Assembly (NCBI RefSeq): GCF_003576645.1
Contig: NC_044917.1
Coordinates: 23,577,362-23,641,361, forward strand
From: Ipomoea triloba
Taxonomy: Eukaryota; Streptophyta; Magnoliopsida; Solanales; Convolvulaceae
Length of the DNA stretch: 64,000 bases
Direction of reading: 5' to 3'
The position numbers were made by a program, and so were the translations under genes. Shown here piece after piece: positions 22,036 to 31,307 of the stretch (position 1 is its first letter; each line of letters opens with the position of its first letter). The notes below the pieces were generated by a model that was not told the DNA's origin, ran no database searches, and saw nothing but the letters and a program-made list of their open reading frames with translations.

Positions 22036-23496
22036 TGGATCACATCTGTCGGTGCAAAATTAACCGTTCAAAACACACCTTTGAAAGAACTATCCTCAGA
22101 TATAAATAGCGTTTAAGCAAATTATAATCATTTTGCCTTTTGACTCTTAAACAGAAATCAAACATTACGACATTGCTAATATAATTCTGTGCCTCATGAT
22201 CTAGCAAGGTGCATGAGCTGAACATTTATGGTTTTTTAAGGAGCATTTTATCAAACAGGAGAGTAAACTATACTAGAAAAATCTTGTACAATGAGCCTGA
22301 TCGGAATGATATTAAAAAAATCAAACTTGTAACCATCTTATATAAAAATCATACTCTACCCATTCAGTCATCTTTTTTGAAATAGCAACTAGATATTTAA
22401 TGCCATACAGTAACTATATATACCCTTTTCTTTATGAGTTGACTACAAGTTATATATGAAGCTGGCAGTGCGTACAGAAATTCAAGTTTGATAAGAAAAT
22501 TGTGCCCAAATTGACTAACCACCCGATGACTTGCAGCTCTTAATTGAAATTGTTCAAAAATTAATGATGGGGTAGTGACTAGTGACTGGTCAAAATAAGT
22601 CCGTTAATAATTGAGTATTTCGACTTGACTGGGACGCACCTTAACACTAAGTTAGAGCTGAGGTTAGACTTGAATAGGAGCTAATTCAGTTCAATACAGG
22701 TGTAATCGAGTTAAGTCGAGTTTTAATATAATAGTCAAATTTTGAAACTTATTTTTATTTAAAAAAATTGACACATAATTAAGTATTGACACATTTTAAT
22801 TTTTTGAGCTTGAACGACATGAATCGACTGAATCCACTTGAGCTCATCAATTCAAATATGCTAGCTTAATAATTTTGTTTTTCTGCTTTTTACAATAAAA
22901 TTATACGGAGTAGTAATAGTAACAATATTTCAATATTTGAATTCAGTTCAATTAATTACTTAAACTTAAATTCGACTTAACAGTAATCAAACTAAATTTA
23001 AATATTTATTGAATTGATGAGTCCAAATAACATGACTCGCTTACACCTTTATGGTTCCGCCCTGATGGTTCGAGATGCTTTAGTCTTCTGTTGTTTTATT
23101 TATGCTAATTTATAAATATTGCGATGGTTTATTGTCATAGAGAACATTCATGGGCAATTATGTTATTGAAAATATTCATTAATTAATATATCAATCAGTT
23201 TTGTACATGTATTGTAGTGTTTTAATCATTATTTCGAGAAAAAAAATTATATGTTGGTACAAAAAACTTGAATAATAAAATTAAATATTAGTAAAAAGTT
23301 AGTTATTTACTTACTCATAATTAACCAGTTTAAATCGAGAAGGCAATTAAACTATTTCTACCGAAAATTAAATTTAAAATCTTATAATTAGTAATTAATT
23401 GTCCAATTAACTCGAATAAGATTATCTCCAATATAGTATGACTAAAAACTTCTTACCTTAAGATGTCATAAAAAAAAATAAAAAAACAAAAAAACC
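22036..23496. other. No gene recognised
   Basis: AT-rich sequence without ORFs of note, recognisable repeats or RNA genes. Confidence 0.5.
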
Positions 23497-23499
23497 TAA

Positions 23500-23918
23500 G
23501 AGCACCATTATCAGTGCATATTTCTTGGATAATGTCAGTGTATGAACTTGGCTTTAATCTTGTGAACTGATGTAGAAGTTTTTTTGAGATGAAATATATC
23601 TTCTGCTAATTCATGGATAATGTCAGAAATGGCAGATTAAAGAAAAAAAAAACAGCAGCTGAAGTGCGCGTTCAGCGCACTTCGCGCCCCAGCGGGCTCG
23701 TGTTCCACTGGGGCGAGTCAGAGTGGCTGCCAGTTGGAGGCCACTCTGACTTTACCTTTACTTTTTTTTTTTTTTTTTTTTTTGCAAATGTCAGATTTTT
23801 TTTTGTTTCAATTTTCTTATTTTCTAATTTTTTTTAATCACCTCTCATTTTCTCTTTCCTAATCACACCTACAAAAACTCCTCAAGAACCGTGAAAAACT
23901 CAACTGATAAGGATGCTC
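23500..23918. mobile_element. Tourist-like MITE B (TAA target site)
   Basis: A 419-bp element with TIRs GAGCACCATTATCAGTG and CAACTGATAAGGATGCTC, flanked by TAA at 23497-23499 and 23919-23921. The last 80 bp (TTTTCTCTTTCCTAATCACA onward) match MITE A. The central GC-rich block (about 23655-23748) holds three consecutive hairpins: GAAGTGCGCG/CGCGCACTTC-type, GCCCCAG...CTGGGGC, and AGAGTGGC...GCCACTCT. None resembles the MITE A hairpin. Confidence 0.88.
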
Positions 23919-24289
23919 TAAGATGTTGGACTCTTGCCACTTGCCACTTTAATTTGTTGACAAGTGCTATGTATAGTGCAGCATGATTGACAGCAAAAAG
24001 TTAACATTGAAGATGGTTTGATGTGGTAGGTGGTGAGATGATTAATTATATTGCAACAAATTGAACACATTTTTAAGACCTTTGTACGTATGCCATAGGT
24101 CACAGCTAGCTAGTGCACTTGAATTAGAGATAACATTAATGAAGTCCACTTGCAATTATAGTGACATGTGACTAACATTAAAAGTCCAAGTATTTCCCAT
24201 CAATATCCAACTCCATGCCTGTATTTTCGGTCACTTATTATGTTGTACCAGGAAAAGTTATTTATATTTTATAGAAATTTAAGATCATA

Positions 24290-24330
24290 AAAGAAAGAAA
24301 GAAAGAAAGAAAAAGACTAGACACCACTGC

Positions 24331-24360
<30 letters not shown>
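24290..24360. repeat. (GAAA)n and (TAA)n microsatellites
   Basis: GAAA repeats at about 24292-24312 and TAA repeats at 24331-24360. Confidence 0.95.
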
Positions 24361-24363
<3 letters not shown>

Positions 24364-24550
24364 GTGACTAATAAGTAGGTAGAATATGATTGAGTTCGAG
24401 TGTAGCTTGTCAATATTCTCTTGATTGAGTTCGATCCGTCGCATAGAATATTCTTTCTAATGCGATTTACCTTTCTTATGTAGTTTGCTATCTATTATAC
24501 AAGAGTAGGCCATGTTTACTCAACATATATTCTAAGGTAAAACCCAAAAG

Positions 24551-24553
<3 letters not shown>

Positions 24554-24636
<83 letters not shown>
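24554..24636. repeat. Compound (TA)n(GA)n microsatellite
   Basis: About 22 TA units followed without a break by about 20 GA units. Confidence 0.98.
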
Positions 24637-24638
<2 letters not shown>

Positions 24639-24639
24639 A

Positions 24640-24973
24640 TTGGGCAAGTAGTACTAACCCGGATTACAAGCAGGCAAGTGGACTCAGGAGTCAAACGGTC
24701 ACCCATTACACTTGAGGAGAGAAGTTATTATCAACAGCTCCACTACCATTGAAGGCTCACCATCATTGAACAACCGTTACAACTTACAAGTCACAAAGAG
24801 TCGTTGTACCTCAAGTATAAGAGGAGTCCTGTTGTAGAGGATAGGGGGGACTTGGTTTTTGACACACAATACCACTGTCCTAAAACACTATTGTACTAGA
24901 ACTATTGTTATTACTTACTCATTGTACTGCTTATTATACTCAGATCAATAATACAAAATACATACCGGTGTCA

Positions 24974-24976
<3 letters not shown>
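24640..24976 (+). mobile_element. Possible LTR or TRIM fragment
   Basis: A non-AT-rich stretch with AAGTATAAGAGGAGTCCTGT (a TATA-box-like TATAAG near 24818) followed by GTAGAGGATAGGGGGGACTT and, downstream, TCAATAATACAAAATAC, resembling the promoter-to-poly(A) layout of a plant LTR. Clear TG/CA ends and a target duplication were not found. Confidence 0.3.

Positions 24977-25010
<34 letters not shown>
24977..25010. repeat. (TA)n tract left of Helitron 2
   Basis: Uninterrupted TA repeat ending exactly at the Helitron CTAG terminus; it continues at 26342-26386 on the other side. Confidence 0.95.
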
Positions 25011-25011
<1 letters not shown>

Positions 25012-26338
25012 TAGTTTTATATGTGCATTGCGTAAATGGGTTAATGCCCAATGTTTATATTTAAATAGATATTTGAAAGTATATCAATGCAAGATTATAT
25101 AGGAGAAGTTTATACATGGGTAATTGAATGTCGAATTTTTTTTCTCTTTCTTTTTGTTGGTAGTGTGTTATTTGCAATTTGAATATTGTTAGTAGCATAG
25201 ATGACAGCGTCATGCAATGAGATTTTGATATAGGAGCTATGGACTTTCCTTTAGGTGTTCTGCTTGGGGTTCATTTGGTTCAACCATTATTGTTGAATGA
25301 GTTATTGTGGATAAAGAAATCCATAGTTTAAGAAAAAAGATTAAATAAATTAATAAAAATTTGAAATTTTAAAATATTTTTTTTGATAATAAAAATTTAT
25401 CAAAAATGTATTCCAAAAATATTAAAAGGTAGTTTCTCGCTTCAATTTGCTGGGTAATAGGTTATTTGAGTACTTTCATTGTCAACAAATCCACCAAGTA
25501 ATTAATATGATTGGTTTCAAACTATTTTTTTAAATTTTTTTCATGGTATTAAAGAAATACATATGTATCATTTTTTGGTGTAACTACTAATTTATTTAAT
25601 TCAATAAGAGTAAAATAGAGTGATTCCACTTCAATTTGTTGGGTTATTATTTGAGTACTCTCTTTGTCAACCAATCCCCAAGTAGTTAATATAATTAGCT
25701 TCAAATTATTTAAATTTTTTTTCATAGTATTAATAAAATACTTGGTAAATAAATATATAACATTATTTTGTACTATAACTTTGATATTTAATTACAAGAT
25801 ATTGTAAAAATAAGATAATGGACAATGTAATGAATATCAATTGATAAATTTGAATGTAAAGAATATAACTAATGAAATTATTTCTCTTATTTAATTTAAT
25901 TTTTTGATAATGAATAATTTTTTCAAATAAAGGTATTGTAGACACATAATTCTAAATTAAAGAAATACATATGTATCATTTTTTGTTGTAGATACTAATT
26001 TATTTAATTTAATAAGAGTAAAATAGAGTGAGAAACTTAATTATGTCAAATTTGATTGAGATGAGGTTGAACCTAAGACCTTTCTTATAGAAATTAATGG
26101 GTAAGTTAAAAGTTAACGGAATATTAACGGAGAAGAGAATATTTAACGGAAAACTTAACGGGTAATCATAAAAGTAAGGTTAAATTAGGTAATCTCTATT
26201 AATAATATTAATCTGAATTATCTTAACCATCTATTTGATTAAATAATTAATTTGAGCTATCCATTTGATTAAATAATTTGACCGCCATTTTTTCTACCCA
26301 TTTTAGGCCTAACTCTCTTTGGTTCTTATTAGTATAGT

Positions 26339-26341
<3 letters not shown>
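25011..26341 (-). mobile_element. Non-autonomous Helitron 2 (1.33 kb) inside (TA)n
   Basis: On the minus strand it begins TCTACTATACTAATAAGAACC (from 26341), a textbook plant Helitron 5' end, and finishes CGCAATGCACATATAAAACTAG at 25011. The latter is a CTAG terminus with a decayed subterminal hairpin. Flanks on both sides are TA repeats, fitting AT-dinucleotide insertion. The interior has an imperfect tandem duplication of about 180-190 bp (25435-25560 and 25620-25745, sharing TTCAATTTG.TGGGT and ATTTGAGTACT) and no ORF. Confidence 0.8.

Positions 26342-26386
<45 letters not shown>
26342..26386. repeat. (TA)n tract right of Helitron 2
   Basis: Continuation of the TA repeat interrupted by the Helitron. 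Confidence 0.95.
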
Positions 26387-26388
<2 letters not shown>

Positions 26389-26535
26389 TTTTTATGAAAA
26401 TATAAATATTAGCATGTTTAAATTTAAGAATATATTTTGGAGTTTAACTATTTATTAGTGTATTATTTTTAGTGTGATACTTATGATATTTAAGATAGGA
26501 AATAATTTGTAAATATATCCAATATATATTTTTGG

Positions 26536-26905
26536 AAAAAGTGTCAAATATACCACTAAACTTGTCGCTTTTGTGCAATTGGGCCATTGAACTTAAAAAG
26601 TGTGCAATTCAACCATCAAACAAGCAAAATTTGTGCAATTGGACCATTTTTACGAAAAATTTTAATTCAATTTGAGTTAAAAGCATTTCAATATTGACTC
26701 CCAACTAGTATGGTAGAAGAAAAAATGCCACTCTTAATACATATATGTTAGTAATATAATTGGATTTTACCATAAAATTTTTGTAAAAATGGTCCAATTG
26801 CACAAATTTTGCTTCTTTGATGGTTGAATTGCACACTTTTTAAGTTCAATGACCCAATTGCACAAAAGCGATAAGTTCAGTGGCCTATTTGACACTTTCT
26901 CCTAT
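26536..26905. mobile_element. Foldback MITE (AAAGTGTCAAATA family)
   Basis: Two arms of about 120 bp, nearly identical when inverted: AAAGTGTCAAATATACCACT at the left and AGTGGCCTATTTGACACTTT at the right, continuing through CAATTGGACCATTTTTAC and its complement. About 90% identity by eye between the arms. A related but distinct end occurs at 9151-9250. Non-coding. Confidence 0.85.
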
Positions 26906-27400
26906 ATTTTTTATATTTATATGTTTCTTCTACGTTATTGCTACATTCTGTAAATCTATTATTATTTTTTATTTTTATTTTTTCATTTTCATACTACATA
27001 CACCATTAGTAGGAAGCCAAGAAACTTGAAAATAATTTTAATTTAAAAGTTTACATCTAAGACCATAAATTATTTTGTTCATAACATCATTATTTCTATT
27101 TTTCTTTTAAAATTTTGTTTTATTCTTCTCCTTTTTTTTTTCCGCCTAAAATTAAAGGGGGATTGGATAAGAAAGTTTCCAAGCTAATGTGACATAAAGA
27201 CAAGTTTACATCAATATCCAATATATAAATTAACATCAACCATTGGAAATGTCATGATGATAATTGATAGATGTATTGGAGATAAGTTTGGAGCAAATCA
27301 ATCCGAGGAAGTGGGCTAAGTCGACTCGATCGGATTGAGAGCTAGCCCTAAGACCCTAAGGCCCTAAGGCTGGTCCCGTAGACATCCTAGAGGCCCCAAA
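26906..27400. other. No gene recognised
   Basis: AT-rich to about 27290, then a change to GC-richer sequence (GGGCTAAGTCGACTCGATCGG) leading into a tandem repeat. Confidence 0.5.
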
Positions 27401-27516
27401 GCTGACCACTTGTTGGCCTCGAGGCTCTAAGGTTAACCTCAGTGGTCGGCTTCGAGGCCCCAAGGCCAACCTTCGTGGTCAGCCCCGAGGCCTCAAGACC
27501 GACCTTCGTGGTTTGT
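27400..27516 (+). repeat. Short GC-rich tandem repeat
   Basis: Three to four imperfect copies of a ~35-bp unit built on GAGGCCCCAAGGCCAACCT and TCGTGGTCAGCCC. Confidence 0.75.
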
Positions 27517-27690
27517 GTTGGTCCCGGTGGTAGAGATGTGAGTCTAGAAGAGGGGGTTGAATAGACTCACAGGGATTTTGAAAAATTTTTACGAGATCAA
27601 TCCTTTAACGGAAATAAGCTCGATCAAAGATAAGAACGCAGCGGATAAAAGAGTTATACCAAGTTTTAAGTTTACTTTGCACAAATAGTT
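27517..27690 (-). mobile_element. Truncated Copia-type LTR fragment
   Basis: Begins TGTTGGTCCCGGTGGTAGAG and contains GAGTCTAGAAGAGGGGGTTG, then AATAGACTCA and AACGCAGCGGATAAAAGAG, a layout common in plant Copia LTRs. It abuts the integrase end of a minus-strand Copia pol, so it is probably the remains of its 3' LTR after a deletion that removed reverse transcriptase and RNase H. Confidence 0.45.
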
Positions 27691-27693
27691 ATT

Positions 27694-29340
27694 CTATGAT
27701 CTTGCTGCTTCCTTAAGGGTTCTGTTTCTTCTTTCAGCAACACCATTTTGCTGAGGAGTTCTTGCTGCGGATAGTTGATGCAAAATGCCATATTGTCCAC
27801 AGAAATCCTGAATCACTTTGTTCACAAATTCAGTTCCCTGATCAGATCGGATCTTGATAATGTTTAGGTCCTTTTCTGTTTGAAGTCTTCGGAGCAGATT
27901 AGGTAAGACCTTTTCGGTTTCATTCTTCTTCTTCAAAAAGGATGTCCAGGTATATCTTGTGTAGTCATCTACTACCACAATAGTATATTTCCTCCCACTT
28001 AAGCTTACAGGATCAACCGGTCCGAATAGATCCATATGAAGTAAACTCAAGGGTCTTGAATTAGTGTTGAGAGTTTTTGTTTTGAACGAGGACTTGATTT
28101 GTTTCCCTTTTTGACAAGCTTCACAAATTTTATCCTTGTCATAAGTCACATTGGGCAATCCTTTGACCAATTCTTTTCTTGCAAGTTTGTTGATGGCCTT
28201 GAAGTTGAGATGGTTAAGTTTGTGGTGTCATTCCCAACTTATGTCACTTTTGCTTTTTGCAACTAAGCAAGTATTTGACTTCACAGTGTCCCATGTAACT
28301 ACATACGTGTTTTTTCTTCGTTTGGCAGTTAATACAACTTCACGATTCTTTTCTGAAATAACTTGACAGAGATCCTTTGAGAATTCCACTTTATACCCTT
28401 TGTCGCAAAATTGGCTCGTACTCAAAAGGTTGAACTTTAGTCCTTCAACAAATGAAACTTCTTGAATGGTTAAACCATTCTTCGTTATTTCTCCAGTGCC
28501 CATGGTTCGTCCACTTGAGTTCCCACCAAAAATAACTTTAGGGCCATTCTTCGCCTTGAAGTTGCTCAATTATGATTTGTCACTAGTCATGTGTCTTGAG
28601 CATCCACTATCTACATACCATATGGTCCTGTTTCCCTACATCCAAATATTAGGTTGTTTTAGGTACCCATACCTTCTTGGGTCCTTGCGGGTTAGTGGTA
28701 AGCTTGGGCATCCATGCATACCTAGAACTTGTAAGGTTCATGCTTGGTCCACGGTACCCGTTAAAAACATGGTAACTATAAGGAATAACATAATAGGCTT
28801 GAGGAGACTTGGGTGAATAAACCTTCTGAAAAGACTATGTTTGTTTATTCGTATTTATCCTGGTGTATGAGGTCTGCTTATGTCTATGTGTGAGCAGAAA
28901 CTTTGCTCTTGTCATAGGCTCATAGTCTATGAACCAGTCCTCATCACTGGGATAAATCCTACCGTCACCACCCTTATGCTTACTAGAGAACCTTTTGAAA
29001 TTCTTGACACTATTCGGGTAAGGACTCTGCCTACCCTGAGGTCTACCCTTGCGTTGCCTCGGTGAATAGTGTTGCCTCTTTTTGCTTTGGAGTTTTCCTT
29101 TTGATTGGTTGTTCCATTTTGGTTGACCATTAGCAATAAAACTATGATAGTTTTGTTTGCGAGGTTTGTACCGAGGTGTTTGATGACTCATCGGGTTACC
29201 ATATAAGGAACTTCCTTTCGTAGGTTCCACAATTCGTGTTTCAGCTGAATCATTAGATTAGCTCGTTGATTGTGGTTCTTTTCCATTTTCAGCATTAATC
29301 ACTGGCTCAAGATTTTCAGTTTGTCCTTGGACAAAAACAG
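27694..29340 (-). pseudogene. Ty1/Copia gag-pol fragment (protease, GAG-pre-integrase, integrase)
   Basis: Minus-strand Copia polyprotein in several pieces. From 29230 down: a basic Gly/Lys-rich Gag tail, then a spacer with stops. Protease-region residues YVDSGCSRHMT lie near 28610. From 28569: LLSTSQFCDKGY and other GAG-pre-integrase residues. Next is the HH-CC zinc site (HHKLNH...CEACQKGKQ), then the integrase core with all three acidic residues: HMDLFGP (D), RSDQGTEF (D), QQNGVAERRNRTLKE (E). A TGA replaces a codon just before HHKLNH (about 28228). The sequence ends shortly after the catalytic Glu; reverse transcriptase and RNase H are missing. Inactive. Confidence 0.88.
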
Positions 29341-29430
29341 AGCTTAAACCTCTACTGGTAGAAGGGTCTGTTGGTTGAGTTAAGAGGAAATGTGAATGAG
29401 AGCTGGAGCTCCGAAGGACCCAGAATGAAG

Positions 29431-29568
29431 CCCACACGCGTGTTGGAGCGCGTGGCAACATTCCAGTAGCCAACCACGCACGCCACCACGCGTGTGGGAG
29501 GAGCAAATGAACAGAAGACCGTCGCGTACGAGGTCGCGTACGACCGTATGCACCCCCGTACGCGACCC
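29431..29568. repeat. GC-rich palindrome cassette, LARD1 5' LTR
   Basis: CCACACGCGTG pairs with CACGCGTGTGG about 50 bp later, and GTCGCGTACG pairs with CGTACGCGAC. It ends 11 bp before the TATTTAAA box. The 3' LTR has the same cassette (36880-37017) with a few differences, several of them at CpG. Confidence 0.88.
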
Positions 29569-29579
29569 AAAATCTGCAC

Positions 29580-29587
29580 TATTTAAA
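29580..29587 (+). promoter_or_regulatory. LTR TATA box (TATTTAAA)
   Basis: TATTTAAA just downstream of the palindrome cassette and upstream of an untranslated leader; conserved at 37029-37036 in the 3' LTR and, inverted, at 63771-63778 in the LTR at the window end. The core-promoter role is inferred from this conserved position. Confidence 0.6.
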
Positions 29588-30514
29588 GAAGCTTTGGCGG
29601 AAATCAAAGGAGGAGAGTAGCCATAGAATAGTTTTAGATATGAAATTCCTTAGGGTTTTCTCCCCTCTTGGGGGAAAACTTCCTTTCTCTTAGAATTGAT
29701 TCAAGATCAAGCTAGAAGGATAGAAGTTTCAAGACAAAATGTAAAGGAGCCATTCACCATGGATGATACTCTTCTCTTCAATGTTTATTTTGCTTTAATG
29801 TTTGTTTTCTTTGAAAATTCCATTTCTTCTTCTTGCTTTTTTATTTTAATGATAGCTTAGATTAGAAAGGGGATTGGTGGCCCCGAAACTAACTATGTGG
29901 TTGATTCGATATGACATTGCCTTTAAAAATGTGAGCTTTGTGATTTTTTGATGAGAAAACTTGTGTGGTTGATGTTCGTTATGCTTTGTGCCTAAGTGTG
30001 GCCACATTAGGTAGCAAACCCAGTGAAAGTGAGTGTGTGCGCGATAGCGGCCACTCACGAGTCCAACTCACCCACATCTCCTCCCTTAGTCCGAAAGGAA
30101 GAGGTCCGAGAGGAGTGGTAGACAAGGTGTTTGATAAAATGCCCCAACCGAATGAGGACGTGGGAGTCCAAGTGTGACGCCACTTGGTGAAGTGCCATGA
30201 ACTCCCTAGTCGAATCCAAGTCATTTGCTTACAAAACCACTAGATAATAGACCACATATGCTAGTCAGGAGTCCCAATCTCCACCTTTCCTTTTCCTTAA
30301 ACACAACCATTTTAAACCTTCAAACTTTAGTACAAATAACATCTAGCCTTAGCTATTTTCGTAACTCTTTCACTTCAACCTCCTAAGTGCCAACACTAAT
30401 TCGCTCCAATTTGTCATCCTTGAGAGACACGACACTCGGGGAGTCTTGACTCTTCGTTTTACCACTTCCATATCCATTATCACACCTCACCCTAAACAAA
30501 CAACCATGTCAAAA

Positions 30515-30532
30515 TGGTGCCGTTGTCGGGGA
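30515..30532 (+). other. Primer-binding site of LARD1
   Basis: TGGTGCCGTTGTCGGGGA starts 3 bp after the LTR end. It closely resembles the TGGCGCCGTTGCCGGGGA site (tRNA-Asp type) used by Athila/Tat-like Ty3/gypsy retrotransposons, with two C-to-T changes. Confidence 0.85.
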
Positions 30533-30766
30533 TGACAAACGGTTCTTGAATTGTGTTGACACTTTTGAAGTAGATGTTTAAGAGTTCTTGAATTGCTTTC
30601 TTTTTGTTTGTTTTATTTTATTTTTTTATTTTTGATTACTTGATTGAAGAAATGAGCTTAATTGCCTTGAATATCTTGTTGCTCACTTGCAACTACTTCT
30701 AGTTGCAAAAATTTGTTGTTGGCTAAGCTTTGTGCAGGAAATATTTGTTAAAAATTATTTGAAAGC

Positions 30767-31282
30767 TTGCCAATGTGTGCTCATATGAATCCCCATGGTT
30801 ATCCACACCATGGAGGACAATCTTGGAGAGATTCTCCACCCCAACCATATCCCTACTACCCCCATTCTACCTATGCTTACCCTCCACCAACATACCACTA
30901 CCCACCTCCAAATCCTTACCCATTTCCACACCACTACTTACCACCTCCAAATTTTTACCCATCTTATATACATAATCATCACCCACCACCATATACACAC
31001 CCAATTCCACCATATCAAGAAGAGGACTCGTTGAGCTCTAAAGATATATCCCAAAATATAGAGAGTAAGCTTGTACAAATGATGAAACAAATCGACCCAA
31101 GCTATACTTACGAGCCAAATTCATTCCCCAATTCCCACCTAAACACCCATTACCCACCTCACAATTTTATGAAGGAAACAATGCTTCACATTTCTTTGAA
31201 ACACCACATTCCAACCAATATTTTACCCTACCTAATCCTTGTGATTATATCCCACCGGCCAAGGACGAAATTGAGATTCTAA
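30767..31282 (+). CDS. LARD1 ORF, Pro/Tyr/His-rich N-terminal part of gag-like protein
   Basis: A 171-residue ORF, about 250 bp after the primer-binding site. Residues 1-90 are strongly Pro/Tyr/His-rich (repeats such as YPPPTYHYPPPNPYP), followed by an acidic/Ser segment. The true continuation appears to shift frame near 31170 (another frame reads on with NNASHFFETPH-like residues) and again near 31290, leading into the ORF at 31308. The two therefore probably formed one protein. No database family is recognised. Confidence 0.5.
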   Translation: MPMCAHMNPHGYPHHGGQSWRDSPPQPYPYYPHSTYAYPPPTYHYPPPNPYPFPHHYLPPPNFYPSYIHNHHPPPYTHPIPPYQEEDSLSSKDISQNIESKLVQMMKQIDPSYTYEPNSFPNSHLNTHYPPHNFMKETMLHISLKHHIPTNILPYLILVIISHRPRTKLRF

Positions 31283-31307
31283 AAGAAAAATAGAAGTATT
31301 CAGAAAG

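Larger units (their letters stand above)
29402..30511 (+). mobile_element. LARD1 5' LTR (5'-truncated)
   Basis: Matches 36853-37982 over its whole length, including CTGGAGC.CCGAAGGACCC, the palindrome cassette, TATTTAAA, the leader GAAATTCCTTAGGG, and the 3' end CCCTAAACAA.CAACCATGTCA. The first ~215 bp of the 3' LTR (36635-36852) are missing here and the sequence abuts Copia remains. A primer-binding site follows at 30515. ORFs inside are shadows. Confidence 0.9.

Noticed and set aside
29846..30224. ORFs of 70-81 residues repeated at 37295-37704
   Set aside because: Present twice only because they lie in the two LARD1 LTRs; not independent genes.
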